Origin: Crinalium sp049646245
Lineage (GTDB): Bacteria > Cyanobacteriota > Cyanobacteriia > Cyanobacteriales > PCC-9333
NCBI GenBank assembly: GCA_049646245.1
Contig: JBARVL010000034.1
Location: forward strand, 1 to 15,462
Direction of reading: 5' to 3'
Length of the DNA: 15,462 nt
Part shown: positions 1 through 6,927 of the stretch, piece by piece
Numbering within the stretch: the stretch's first letter is position 1
How the letters are laid out: every line of letters starts with the position of its first letter
The notes under the pieces: model-generated
Databases searched by the model: none
What the model saw: only the letters and a program-made list of their open reading frames with translations
What the model was told of the DNA's origin: nothing
Position numbers and translations under genes: made by a program

Positions 1-908
1 AGAGCCATTAGCGGTCTTGCCTTCTCTCCAAAGGATGCCAGTTCACCCTTGGCTTCGTCAACCAATTTTTGAGCTTGGATACGAGACTGTTCTAAACCCC
101 ATAGTTTAGGATAAGTTGCTTTTTGCGCTTGCAAATCTTTACCAGCAGTTTTTCCTAGCTGTTCTTGAGTAGCTGTAATATCCAAAATGTCATCAATAAT
201 TTGAAATGCCAACCCAATATTTTGAGCGTAGCGCGATAGCTTTTGTAATTGCTCTGCTGATGCACCTGCAATGATAGCACCACAAACTACACAAGCTTCT
301 AACAAAGCGCCTGTTTTATGGGTGTGAATATAAGTTAAGGTTTCTACGGTAGTATCTGGTTTACCTTCGCATTCTAGGTCAACAACTTGACCACCAACTA
401 AACCATCAGCACCCACAGCATGAGCTAATTTAGCAACTACTTGCAAAACTCTTTCTGCTGGTACTTTCTGAGTTTCCCTAGCAATATATTCAAAAGAGTA
501 TGCTAATAAGCCATCCCCAGCGAGAATAGCTATATCCTCACCATAAACTTTATGATTCGTCAACTTACCTCGGCGATAGTCGTCATTATCCATTGCGGGT
601 AAGTCATCGTGAATCAATGACATAGTATGGATCATTTCCAACGCGCAAGCTGTCGGCATTGCCATTGCGATTGTACCGCCAAGCATTTCACAAGTAGCAA
701 GGCAGAGAACTGGACGTAAACGCTTCCCACCTGCGAGTAGTGAGTAGCGCATGGCTTGATAAATTTTCTCTGGGTAGACGACTGGCAGAGAATTATCCAG
801 CGCCGCTTCTACTTGTGGCTGTATCTCGGCTAAATAACTGGATAAGTTAAAATTAGCTAGATTCACTTGATCAGTGGTGATGGTTGTTTGATCCTGTGTG
901 GTTGTCAT
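1..908 (-). CDS. crtE: Geranylgeranyl diphosphate synthase (partial, C-terminus cut by window edge)
   Basis: This is a trans-isoprenyl diphosphate synthase. It condenses IPP with allylic diphosphates to make C20 GGPP for carotenoids, the chlorophyll phytyl tail and quinones. The frame stays open from ATG 906-908 to the window edge, giving 302 complete codons. The translation carries the first Asp-rich motif in HDDLPAMDNDD, the second in IIDDILD, the GGKRLRP substrate-binding segment, and KTAGKD followed by ATYPKLWG. The class is clear, and GGPP rather than farnesyl synthase is inferred from the cyanobacterial CrtE-like sequence. Family members are about 300-310 residues, so only a few C-terminal residues are missing. 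It lies downstream of folD on the same strand with a 120-base spacer holding hairpins and a repeat, so co-transcription is possible. No Shine-Dalgarno is visible because an AT-rich repeat sits directly 5' of the ATG. Confidence 0.93.
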   Translation of the reverse strand, partial: MTTTQDQTTITTDQVNLANFNLSSYLAEIQPQVEAALDNSLPVVYPEKIYQAMRYSLLAGGKRLRPVLCLATCEMLGGTIAMAMPTACALEMIHTMSLIHDDLPAMDNDDYRRGKLTNHKVYGEDIAILAGDGLLAYSFEYIARETQKVPAERVLQVVAKLAHAVGADGLVGGQVVDLECEGKPDTTVETLTYIHTHKTGALLEACVVCGAIIAGASAEQLQKLSRYAQNIGLAFQIIDDILDITATQEQLGKTAGKDLQAQKATYPKLWGLEQSRIQAQKLVDEAKGELASFGEKARPLMA

Positions 909-910
909 TT

Positions 911-940
911 ATCAATTATCAATGAACAATTATCAATTAC
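911..940. repeat. AT-rich dispersed repeat, copy A
   Basis: The core TCAATGAACAATTATCA recurs at 15163-15180 with small changes, and in inverted orientation at 1025-1046 with a slightly different flank. It directly abuts the crtE start codon, so it forms the proximal 5' leader of crtE. Short repeats of this type are common in cyanobacterial intergenic DNA (from memory). Confidence 0.6.
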
Positions 941-945
941 AAATT

Positions 946-987
946 ACCATTTCAATGGTCTTGCCCCAACTTCCGTTGTGGGGTAAG
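946..987. other. Two inverted repeats in the folD-crtE spacer
   Basis: A perfect 6-bp inverted repeat, ACCATT/AATGGT, occupies 946-951 and 954-959. Beside it, a 9-bp stem with one G-T pair joins 960-968 (CTTGCCCCA) and 979-987 (TGGGGTAAG) across a 10-base loop. On the minus strand no T-run follows either stem. They therefore do not look like a standard intrinsic terminator and could be processing or attenuation structures between folD and crtE. Confidence 0.45.
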
Positions 988-1024
988 TTGCTGGGAGGAA
1001 ATCCACTTAACATGAGGGCGGGTC

Positions 1025-1046
1025 ATTGTTAATTGTTCATTGATTT
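1025..1046. repeat. AT-rich dispersed repeat, copy B (inverted), overlapping the folD stop
   Basis: Read on the minus strand this is an inverted partner of the element at 911-940, sharing ATCAATGAACAATTA. It covers the last codons of folD and supplies its final residues, Ser-Met-Asn-Asn, and the TAA stop at 1029-1031. The 3' end of the gene appears to have been formed by, or replaced with, repeat sequence. Confidence 0.5.
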
Positions 1047-1907
1047 GATGTAGCTTTCTACTGTATTTTGGAGCAACATGGCAACTGTCATTGCGCCAAC
1101 GCCACCGGGTACAGGTGTTAAAAACTCAGCTACGTGCTTGACGGAGTCAAAGTCAACATCCCCAATTAAACGAGATTTGCTATTTTCATCAGTAATCCGA
1201 TTAATACCAACATCAATAACTACTGCTTTTGGTTTAACCATATCAGCAGTAATCAGTTTTGGACGACCGACGGCGGCAATTAAGATATCTGCACTGCGGG
1301 TAATGGCGGATAAGTCTTGACTACGAGAATGAGCAATAGTTACAGTGGCATCGGCAGCTAGTAGCATTAAAGCTAAAGGCTTTCCTACTAAAATACTGCG
1401 TCCTACTACAACTGTATTTTTGCCTTTGAGGTCAATTTTGTATTCTTCTAACAAGCGCATCACGCCTGCGGGGGTGCAACTGCGTAAACCTTGCTCGCCG
1501 CGCAGTAAATGACCTAAATTAACTGGGTGTAGTCCGTCAGCATCTTTATGTGGGGCAATTTTATGTAATAGTGCGATCGCATCTAGATGTTCTGGTAATG
1601 GTAGCTGAACTAAAATCCCATCAACTCGACTATCTTGATTTAGTTCCTCAATTACTGCTTCTAACTCTGATTGAGCCGTATCAGTAGGAAAATGCTTACC
1701 ATAAGAAACAATACCTACTTGAGCGCAAGCTTTTTCTTTATTTTTGACATAAGCGGCGCTGGCGGGGTTGTCTCCTACCATTAACACTGCTAGTCCTGGA
1801 GTTCTCCCAAACTTCTCTTGCAATTGCTGGACTTGCTGTTGCAGTTCAGTTTGAATACCTTGAGCTAGATTTTTGCCATCTAATATGTGGCTGATTGTAG
1901 AATCCAT
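1029..1907 (-). CDS. folD: Bifunctional methylenetetrahydrofolate dehydrogenase / methenyltetrahydrofolate cyclohydrolase
   Basis: FolD is a cytosolic homodimer that interconverts 5,10-methylene-THF, 5,10-methenyl-THF and 10-formyl-THF using NADP, supplying one-carbon units for purines and formyl-methionine. The 292-residue length is normal. Visible motifs are YVKNKEKAC near residue 53 with the catalytic Lys at 57, QLPLPEHLD, KDADGLHPVN with the conserved Asp, the Rossmann segment VVGRSILVGKPLA, and PVPGGVGAMTVAMLL. In the last motif the usual PGGVGPMT has Ala for Pro, a mild change. The start is ATG 1905-1907. The extreme C-terminus is encoded by a dispersed repeat. It lies upstream of crtE on the same strand, an association I recall from other cyanobacteria but could not check. 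It is divergent from the lipoprotein gene at 2093. Confidence 0.96.
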   Translation of the reverse strand: MDSTISHILDGKNLAQGIQTELQQQVQQLQEKFGRTPGLAVLMVGDNPASAAYVKNKEKACAQVGIVSYGKHFPTDTAQSELEAVIEELNQDSRVDGILVQLPLPEHLDAIALLHKIAPHKDADGLHPVNLGHLLRGEQGLRSCTPAGVMRLLEEYKIDLKGKNTVVVGRSILVGKPLALMLLAADATVTIAHSRSQDLSAITRSADILIAAVGRPKLITADMVKPKAVVIDVGINRITDENSKSRLIGDVDFDSVKHVAEFLTPVPGGVGAMTVAMLLQNTVESYIKSMNN

Positions 1908-2092
1908 TGTGTGTGAGTAGCGTCGTTGAGTATTCCTGTCTGCTTGCCCATATTCAACCAGACAACTATTACAGTTTTGCAGATTTTCCTCAACACGGAA
2001 TCATATAAAGGCAGTAGGGTGTCAAGGTTTGCTCGTAACATAGATTTAGTTGGTCAATCCTTGTGGCGATAAGCTGGTTAATAATTAATACA

Positions 2093-2563
2093 ATGAAACC
2101 TCAAAAGGCAAGATACAATTATATCAATTTAAGCTTTTTACTTTTACCTTTTTACTTTTCCTTGTTTATTGGACTCTTTAGCTGTAGCAAAATTACTGAG
2201 TCATTATTTAGGTCGCCTCTGCAAAATGTTTCTATCAAAAAAATTACTGATGTCAAAAATCCTCAGCAAGTCAATTCTACAGTCTATCTTAAAGGTAACG
2301 TTGGCAATCAAGCTAGTTTTGTAGGTGGTGGTGCGTATGAACTACAAGATACTACTGGCAGTATATGGATTTTGACTCAACAACCTTTACCCCAAAAGGG
2401 GGAGGAATTAATAATTCAGGGCAAAGTGGAACATCAAAGTATGCCTTTAATTTTTGCAGCAGGTGGAAAGGCAGTGGGAGAGGTTTACGTGCAAGAGCAG
2501 CAACAGTTAGAACGCAAACCAGTAAAAAATAGCTTACTGCCATTTTCCTTAAAAAAACCATGA
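2093..2563 (+). CDS. Small predicted lipoprotein with OB-fold-like domain, function unknown
   Basis: The frame can open at GTG 2063. ATG 2093 gives a cleaner signal peptide: a short basic start (MKPQKAR), a hydrophobic stretch (LSFLLLPFYFSLFIGLF), then a lipobox-like LFSC. The Cys would be the lipidated first residue of the mature protein. The remaining roughly 125 residues are beta-rich (TVYLKGNV, AYELQDTTGSIWILT, GEELIIQGKV), resembling the OB-fold of stand-alone bacterial OB proteins. That call rests on pattern only. The C-terminus (about residues 135-156) is Gln/Lys-rich. No Shine-Dalgarno is visible. The stop codon overlaps the start of the NUDIX gene (ATGA at 2560-2563), so the two are probably translationally coupled. 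The role is unknown. A periplasmic or thylakoid-lumen-facing binding protein is an inference from the lipoprotein signal. Confidence 0.75.
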   Translation: MKPQKARYNYINLSFLLLPFYFSLFIGLFSCSKITESLFRSPLQNVSIKKITDVKNPQQVNSTVYLKGNVGNQASFVGGGAYELQDTTGSIWILTQQPLPQKGEELIIQGKVEHQSMPLIFAAGGKAVGEVYVQEQQQLERKPVKNSLLPFSLKKP

Positions 2564-3003
2564 ATCCTCAATCTGTAGAAGCTGAGTCAATCAAGCGTGC
2601 TGTTAGCATCGCTATTCTGTACTCTTCAGGGAAATTTCTGATGCAATTACGAGACGATATTCCTGGGATTGCTTATCCTGGTCATTGGGGTTTATTTGGT
2701 GGTCATATTGAACCAGGTGAGAGTCCAGAAGTTGCTATGCAAAGGGAACTCTTCGAGGAAATTAGTTATATTCCACCTACAATAACTAAGTTTGATGAAT
2801 ATGAAGATTCCCAAGTAATTCGTTATGTTTATCATGCGCCGCTAATTGTGGAGCTTCAGGAGTTAGTTTTACAAGAAGGTTGGGATATGGGTTTATTAAC
2901 TCCTGAAGATATAAGACGCGGTAGTTGTTTTTCTCAAAAAGCTGGTAAAGAAAAACCTTTAGGTCGTCCTCATCAACAAATTTTGTTAGATTTTATGAAG
3001 TAA
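2560..3003 (+). CDS. NUDIX hydrolase
   Basis: The 147-residue protein contains a Nudix box at about residues 48-70: GHIEPGE, seven residues, then RELFEE. This matches Gx5Ex7REUxEExGU except that Ser replaces the final Gly. The two Glu of RELFEE and the upstream Glu are the expected metal ligands for hydrolysing a nucleoside diphosphate linked to a moiety X. The preceding sequence AVSIAILYSSGKFLMQLRDD and WGLFGGHIEPGE are typical of small NUDIX enzymes acting on nucleotides or sugar nucleotides. Substrate specificity cannot be read from the sequence. The start ATG 2560 overlaps the lipoprotein stop. A lipoprotein and a presumably cytosolic hydrolase are an unusual pair, so coupling may reflect compact packing rather than shared function. 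Confidence 0.9.
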   Translation: MNPQSVEAESIKRAVSIAILYSSGKFLMQLRDDIPGIAYPGHWGLFGGHIEPGESPEVAMQRELFEEISYIPPTITKFDEYEDSQVIRYVYHAPLIVELQELVLQEGWDMGLLTPEDIRRGSCFSQKAGKEKPLGRPHQQILLDFMK

Positions 3004-3092
3004 TAATTCAGGAGTTGGGAGTTAGCAAGATTTCAATAGGTATCTGAGGCTAATTTTTTCAGCCCCTCTTCACTAATCCTTAGCAATTAAAT

Positions 3093-3507
3093 TTAAGGGT
3101 TGCAATATAGGCATTGAGCAGGATCGGCGTATTGTAAATTATCGGGAAATAATTTTTCTTCAGTAAAGCCACACTTCCGACATTTATAAATTAATGATTT
3201 GATGGCAGAAGTTGGCAGATAACAGTATAAACTGAATTTCCGGATGAGGGTTAAAGCTTCCTTCAGTAGCTACAGCAATTGTTTCGCCTGTTATTTCTAA
3301 TGCTTTTAAAGCTTTAAATCTGGCTGCTTCTAGTTGGTTTCCCATCCGTTCTATATCTCTGGTAAAAGTACCAAAAATATCAGTATCAAAATTTGGTGGC
3401 ACAATTGTTTTTATGCCTAACTCTTTTGGTAGAATCGGGGCAATAACTTTTTCTTTGTGATGTTGAGTAGCGATAACGGCGATTTTGTTTTTAAATAAAT
3501 GATTCAT
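3093..3507 (-). pseudogene. Internally deleted, frameshifted remnant of a DUF6671-like protein
   Basis: From ATG 3505-3507, about 93 residues (MNHLFKNKIAVIATQHHKEK... to ATEGSFNPHPEIQF) match, from memory, the N-terminal half of a family of roughly 280 residues known as DUF6671. After about 3229 this frame runs into unrelated residues and stops at 3184-3186. In the next frame, 3093 to about 3228 encodes CYLPTSAIKSLIYKCRKCGF, then TEEKLFPDNLQ, and ends ADPAQCLYCNP plus TAA. That looks like the C-terminal Cys-rich zinc-ribbon end of the same family (CxxC...CxxC). The simplest reading is a deletion of some 140 codons joining the two ends out of frame. The product is unlikely to work. No Shine-Dalgarno is seen. 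The ATG is preceded on the coding strand by a CT-rich run. The family name is a recollection, while the split in two frames is directly visible. Confidence 0.72.
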
Positions 3508-3514
3508 AGCTTTA

Positions 3515-3533
3515 AAAGGGAGGAGGGAGGAGT
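3515..3533. repeat. Short polypurine tract (GGGAGGA repeats)
   Basis: Two and a half GGGAGGA units lie directly upstream of the pseudogene ATG. They are the same unit that fills the nrtB-nrtC spacer at 6717-6825. On the coding strand of the pseudogene this reads as CCTCC, which is the anti-Shine-Dalgarno sense and cannot act as a ribosome-binding site. Confidence 0.6.
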
Positions 3534-3550
3534 AAGTATCTGTTTCGCAA

Positions 3551-3590
3551 AACAAAAAAAGGAGAAAAGTTTGTAGATTAACCTTTCTCC
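3551..3590 (-). terminator. Intrinsic terminator of the nrt operon
   Basis: Read on the minus strand, GGAGAAAG (3590-3583) pairs with CTTTTCTCC (3569-3561), with one bulged T and a 13-base loop. The stem is followed at once by seven T (3560-3554), then G and TTTT. It begins 44 bases after the nrtD stop codon and ends before the downstream pseudogene start, the expected place for the operon terminator. Confidence 0.7.
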
Positions 3591-3633
3591 AATTCCCCCT
3601 CAATAAAACAGGATTTTTTAGATGTGAAATAGC

Positions 3634-4491
3634 TTACTCGTCATGAGCAAAGCGGTGGAAAAGGAAATCTAAAGCGTAGTTACGCAGTTGGTAATATTCG
3701 GGGTCTTCCATGATCCGAGTGCGATCGCGCGGACGTGGAAAAGGTATATTTAAAACTTCACCAATTTTAGCGTGTGGCCCATTAGTCATCATTACCAAGC
3801 GATCGGCTAAAAATAACGCTTCGTCAATATCATGGGTAATCATTAATACTGTACAACGGCGATCGCTCCAAATTTTCAGCAGTTCTTCTTGTAATTCTTC
3901 TTTAGTAATTGGATCTAGCGCCCCGAAAGGTTCGTCTAAAATTAACACTTCGGGACGAATAGACAATGCGCGGGCAATAGAAACCCGTTGTTTCATCCCC
4001 CCAGAAAGTTGTGTGGGTTTTTTCTCTGCGGCTTCGGTAAGTCCTACAAGTGCTAAATTCTCACGGACAATGGCTGTTTTTTCCGCTTCTGACTTGCGCG
4101 GATATACCGAGTTAACCGCAAGGTAAACATTTTCAAAAGCTGTTTTCCAAGGTAACAGCGCGTAGTTTTGAAATACTACCATGCGATCTGGTCCTGGTTC
4201 AGTTATCGGTTGAGATTTCAGTTTTACTTCGCCTGTTGTAGGGTGGCTAAAACCTGAAACCATATTTAGTAATGTTGATTTGCCGCAACCAGAGTGACCA
4301 ATTAGGCAAATAAATTCACCTTCTTGTATTGTCAGATTAACATCTTCTAAAACTGTGTATGGGCCGTTGGCAGTCTCATAAGTTTTAGAAACTTGATTAA
4401 ATTCTAAAAAAGGTTGAGCGAGAGATTTTTGACTTCTCGATTTGGTGTTTCGGCTTAATGAGGTTGTGGTTTGAAATTTTAAGGTTGACAT
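3634..4491 (-). CDS. nrtD: Nitrate/nitrite ABC transporter ATP-binding subunit NrtD
   Basis: This is the stand-alone ATPase of the nitrate/nitrite importer, which pairs with NrtC to power transport through NrtB. The 285 residues contain Walker A GHSGCGKST (65-73), Q-loop VVFQNYALLPW (about 105-115), signature LSGGMKQR (162-169), Walker B VLILDEPFGALD (182-193), and H-loop MITHDIDEA. All catalytic residues look intact. An N-terminal extension of about 28 Ser/Thr/Lys-rich residues precedes the ATPase fold. The C-terminal segment (FPRPRDRTRIMEDPEYYQLRN) is characteristic of the Nrt/Ssu/Tau ATPase group. The start is ATG 4489-4491 with no clear Shine-Dalgarno. A 212-base spacer with a short tandem repeat separates it from nrtC. 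NrtD is preferred over the bicarbonate CmpD homologue because of features of the neighbouring binding protein. Confidence 0.93.
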   Translation of the reverse strand: MSTLKFQTTTSLSRNTKSRSQKSLAQPFLEFNQVSKTYETANGPYTVLEDVNLTIQEGEFICLIGHSGCGKSTLLNMVSGFSHPTTGEVKLKSQPITEPGPDRMVVFQNYALLPWKTAFENVYLAVNSVYPRKSEAEKTAIVRENLALVGLTEAAEKKPTQLSGGMKQRVSIARALSIRPEVLILDEPFGALDPITKEELQEELLKIWSDRRCTVLMITHDIDEALFLADRLVMMTNGPHAKIGEVLNIPFPRPRDRTRIMEDPEYYQLRNYALDFLFHRFAHDE

Positions 4492-4603
4492 AGTTAGGGG
4501 TGGAGATATTTTTAAGAAGTGCGTGGCGCTTTCGGTAGGGTACGAAAATCACAGGTTTTATGGCAGATAGAAATCGTAGCCTTCGTTAAATGGAGGGATA
4601 ATT

Positions 4604-4643
4604 AACCACAGATGAACACAGATGAACACAGATGAACACAGAT
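4604..4643. repeat. 10-bp tandem repeat (GATGAACACA) in the nrtC-nrtD spacer
   Basis: Three exact units of GATGAACACA (4611-4640) are preceded by a partial unit (AACCACA) and followed by GAT. This is a recognisable intergenic simple repeat of cyanobacteria (from memory). The remaining spacer (4492-4703) shows no gene, promoter or terminator that I can support. Confidence 0.7.
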
Positions 4644-4703
4644 AGAATATCTGATTGATAGCAAGAAGTCTTATTTGAAATTTGAATTTGCTGACTTTGG
4701 CGC

Positions 4704-6704
4704 TTAGGCTACTTTCTGAATTTTGGGGTCTAAAATCACATCGGCAATTGAAAAATCACGTTTAATTTTCAGGCTGTTAAGATAACCAATGGGGTCGTCG
4801 GCGTTGAAAGGAATGCCATCAAATAATTGAATGGAACTGCGACTATAGTTGACATCTAAACCGAGTTCTCTGGCGGCGGTACTAAAAACGCCAACTTTAC
4901 AAGTTCTTTCTAAAATTTCTACCCAGTTTCTCGGAAATGGTGTTTCTCCCCAACGCGCTAGTTGAGTCATAATCCATAAATGTTCTGTACGACTGGGACG
5001 GTTAATGCTATCACCAAAAAATTGATGATGAGCATATTCCTGCATGGGGTTTTCTAAGCTACAGCTAGAAAAGTCGGGGTCATATACTTGGATATAGTCC
5101 ATGTCTGTGCTGACATATTCCTGCCAAGATAAAATTTCCCGAACTTCTTCGGCATTATTTGGATCTGCACAGTAGACGCAAGCTTCTAGCAATGCTTTAA
5201 CTAAGGCAATATGGGTATTAGGATAAGCTGTTGCCCAATCTTCTCGCACTCCTAAGACTTTCCCTGGATGTCCTAACCAAATCTCTAAATCTGTGGCGAC
5301 AGGAAAACCAATTCCTTCTACGGCGGCGCGAACATTCCAAGGTTCGCCAACGCTATAGCCGTCTATACTACCATTTTTCAGGTCGGCAACCATTTGGGCT
5401 GGCGGAAGAGTTTGAATGGAAACATCCCGATCTGGATCGATACCTCCAGCAGCTAACCAATAACGCAATAGTAAGTTGTGCATGGAGGAGGGATGTACCA
5501 TGCCTAATGTATGGCGTTGATCGGGGGTTTTTCGCAGGTAGTTTTTGAAATCTGATAAGGTATAAATTCCTTGGTCGTAGAAGCGTTTAGATAATGTAAT
5601 GGCATTCCCGTTACGAGTGAGTGTCAGGGAACTAACTACAGGTATTGGTTTTCCTTCTAAACCTCCTAATGTTAACCAAATAGGCATTCCCGAAGGCATT
5701 TGAGCAGCATCTAAAAACCCACCAGCGATACCGTCAGCAATTCCCCGCCAGCTAGATTCACGTACTAAGTTAACTTCATCTAGTCCGTGTTTGGCAAAGA
5801 AGCCTTTTTCTTGAGCAACTGCTAGCGGCGCACAGGCGACTAGGGGCAAAAAGCCGATTTCTAAGTTGACTTTTTCTAAACCGTGACGGGCAATGGGTGC
5901 GGTTTTTCTGGCGCGGAGTTTTTTAATGTTTTTCTGTTGATTTAAGAAGTAAATCATTTCACTGCGTAAGCTGTAGTAGCTGGGATGTTCTACTACTTCC
6001 ATGCGCTTACGCGGGCGGGGTATATCTACTTCTAATATTTGACCAATTTTTGATTCTGGCCCATTGGTTAACATGACGATGCGGTCAGATAATAGTACGG
6101 CTTCGTCTACGTCGTGTGTCACCATAACTGCGGTAACATGGTTTTCTTGGCAGATTTCCATTAATTTTTCTTGCAAGCTACCGCGAGTTAAAGCGTCTAA
6201 TGCGCCGAATGGTTCGTCTAATAGCAAAACTTTTGGACGGATGGCGAAGGCGCGGGCGATCGCAACTCGTTGTTTCATCCCACCAGATAAATGTGCGGGT
6301 CGTTTGTCGGCGGCGTGTCGCAGTCCCACCATATCTATATGTTGTTCAATAATGGCAGAGCGTTCTTCTTTCGGTAAATGCTTCATTACCGTATTCACTG
6401 CCAAGCCAATATTTTCCCGCACTGTCCGCCAAGGCAGTAGAGAATAGTTTTGAAAAACTACCATTCTTTCTGGACCTGGTTCTTGCACTGGAGAATCATC
6501 GACTAATACTATGCCTTCAGTCGGGGAATCCAATCCGGCAATCATGTTTAATAACGTTGATTTCCCGCAACCAGAGTGACCAATTAATGAGATAAATTCA
6601 CCTTGGCGGATCTCTAATTCAATACCTTTAAGAGCAATATATGTATTGCCATTTGGTAAGTTAAATACTTTTCCAATTTGGTTGACTTCAACAAAGTTAG
6701 ACAT
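4704..6704 (-). CDS. nrtC: Nitrate/nitrite ABC transporter NrtC: ATPase fused to NrtA-like binding domain
   Basis: The 666-residue protein has two parts. Residues 1 to about 255 form an ABC ATPase with Walker A GHSGCGKST (42-50), signature LSGGMKQR (139-146), Walker B VLLLDEPFGALD (159-170) and H-loop MVTHDVDEA. After a basic linker (KKLRARKTAP, about 261-270), residues 280 to 660 form a periplasmic-binding-protein fold homologous to NrtA (IGFLPLVACAPLAVAQEKGFF, RESSWRG, LLRYWLAAGGIDPD, GHPGKVLGVREDW). This fusion is known only from the cyanobacterial Nrt and Cmp transporters. The cytoplasmic extra domain is a regulatory domain needed for ammonium-promoted inhibition of nitrate uptake in Synechococcus (family knowledge). 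The domain keeps the His and Lys that align with reported nitrate ligands of NrtA. The start is ATG 6702-6704. On the coding strand a CT-rich tract lies 5' of it and no Shine-Dalgarno is present. Confidence 0.95.
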   Translation of the reverse strand: MSNFVEVNQIGKVFNLPNGNTYIALKGIELEIRQGEFISLIGHSGCGKSTLLNMIAGLDSPTEGIVLVDDSPVQEPGPERMVVFQNYSLLPWRTVRENIGLAVNTVMKHLPKEERSAIIEQHIDMVGLRHAADKRPAHLSGGMKQRVAIARAFAIRPKVLLLDEPFGALDALTRGSLQEKLMEICQENHVTAVMVTHDVDEAVLLSDRIVMLTNGPESKIGQILEVDIPRPRKRMEVVEHPSYYSLRSEMIYFLNQQKNIKKLRARKTAPIARHGLEKVNLEIGFLPLVACAPLAVAQEKGFFAKHGLDEVNLVRESSWRGIADGIAGGFLDAAQMPSGMPIWLTLGGLEGKPIPVVSSLTLTRNGNAITLSKRFYDQGIYTLSDFKNYLRKTPDQRHTLGMVHPSSMHNLLLRYWLAAGGIDPDRDVSIQTLPPAQMVADLKNGSIDGYSVGEPWNVRAAVEGIGFPVATDLEIWLGHPGKVLGVREDWATAYPNTHIALVKALLEACVYCADPNNAEEVREILSWQEYVSTDMDYIQVYDPDFSSCSLENPMQEYAHHQFFGDSINRPSRTEHLWIMTQLARWGETPFPRNWVEILERTCKVGVFSTAARELGLDVNYSRSSIQLFDGIPFNADDPIGYLNSLKIKRDFSIADVILDPKIQKVA

Positions 6705-6716
6705 GGCAGTAATTTA

Positions 6717-6825
6717 GAGGGAGAGGGGGGAGGGAGAGAGGGGGGAGAAAGGAGGGAGGAGGGAGGAGGGAGGAGGGAGAAGAGAGAGGGGGGAGAAAGG
6801 AGGGAGGAGAAAGGAGGGAGGAGAG
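6717..6825. repeat. Polypurine:polypyrimidine low-complexity tract in the nrtB-nrtC spacer
   Basis: About 109 bases are almost purely purine on the plus strand, built from GGGAGGA, GGGGGGAGAAA and GAGA units. An internal duplication at offset 48 links 6735-6761 and 6783-6809. The array is largely mirror-symmetric, as in sequences able to form triplex (H-) DNA. In the nrt transcript it reads as a C/U tract rich in CCUCC, ending 12 bases before the nrtC start. Open frames crossing it are artefacts of composition. Confidence 0.85.
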
Positions 6826-6888
6826 GACGCAAAGGATTATATAGACTTTTGCAATAGAAGCGAGCATGAGTTTTTACTCACAACCAAA

Positions 6889-6927
6889 GGAGGAAAATTT
6901 TCTTACGCCTCCCTCCTCTCTCCTCCC
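6889..6927. other. Pyrimidine tract complementary to the purine array, next to the nrtB stop
   Basis: CCTCCCTCCTCTCTCCTCCC (6908-6927) is the reverse complement in kind of the 6717-6825 array, and touches the nrtB stop codon. In the nrt mRNA it gives a GGAGG-rich segment that can pair with the later C/U tract across a loop of 80 or more bases. A smaller stem, GGAGG (6889-6893) with CCTCC (6908-6912), is also possible. Confidence 0.55.

Noticed and set aside
2063..2092. GTG start ten codons upstream for the lipoprotein gene
   Set aside because: It would place extra residues ahead of the basic start of the signal peptide. ATG 2093 gives a normal lipoprotein signal.
3040..3070. Possible terminator GAGGCT...AGCCCCTC after the NUDIX gene
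   Set aside because: The stem needs a two-base bulge and is not followed by a T-run on the plus strand (the T-run is in the loop).
4604..4643. Repeat array as a CRISPR or plasmid-iteron origin
   Set aside because: It has only three 10-bp units without spacers, inside an operon, and is a simple intergenic repeat.
6614..6832. Open minus-strand frame of Pro/Leu/Ser repeats
   Set aside because: It is produced by the polypurine array and overlaps the nrtC start. Its composition is pure low complexity and no real protein signature is present.
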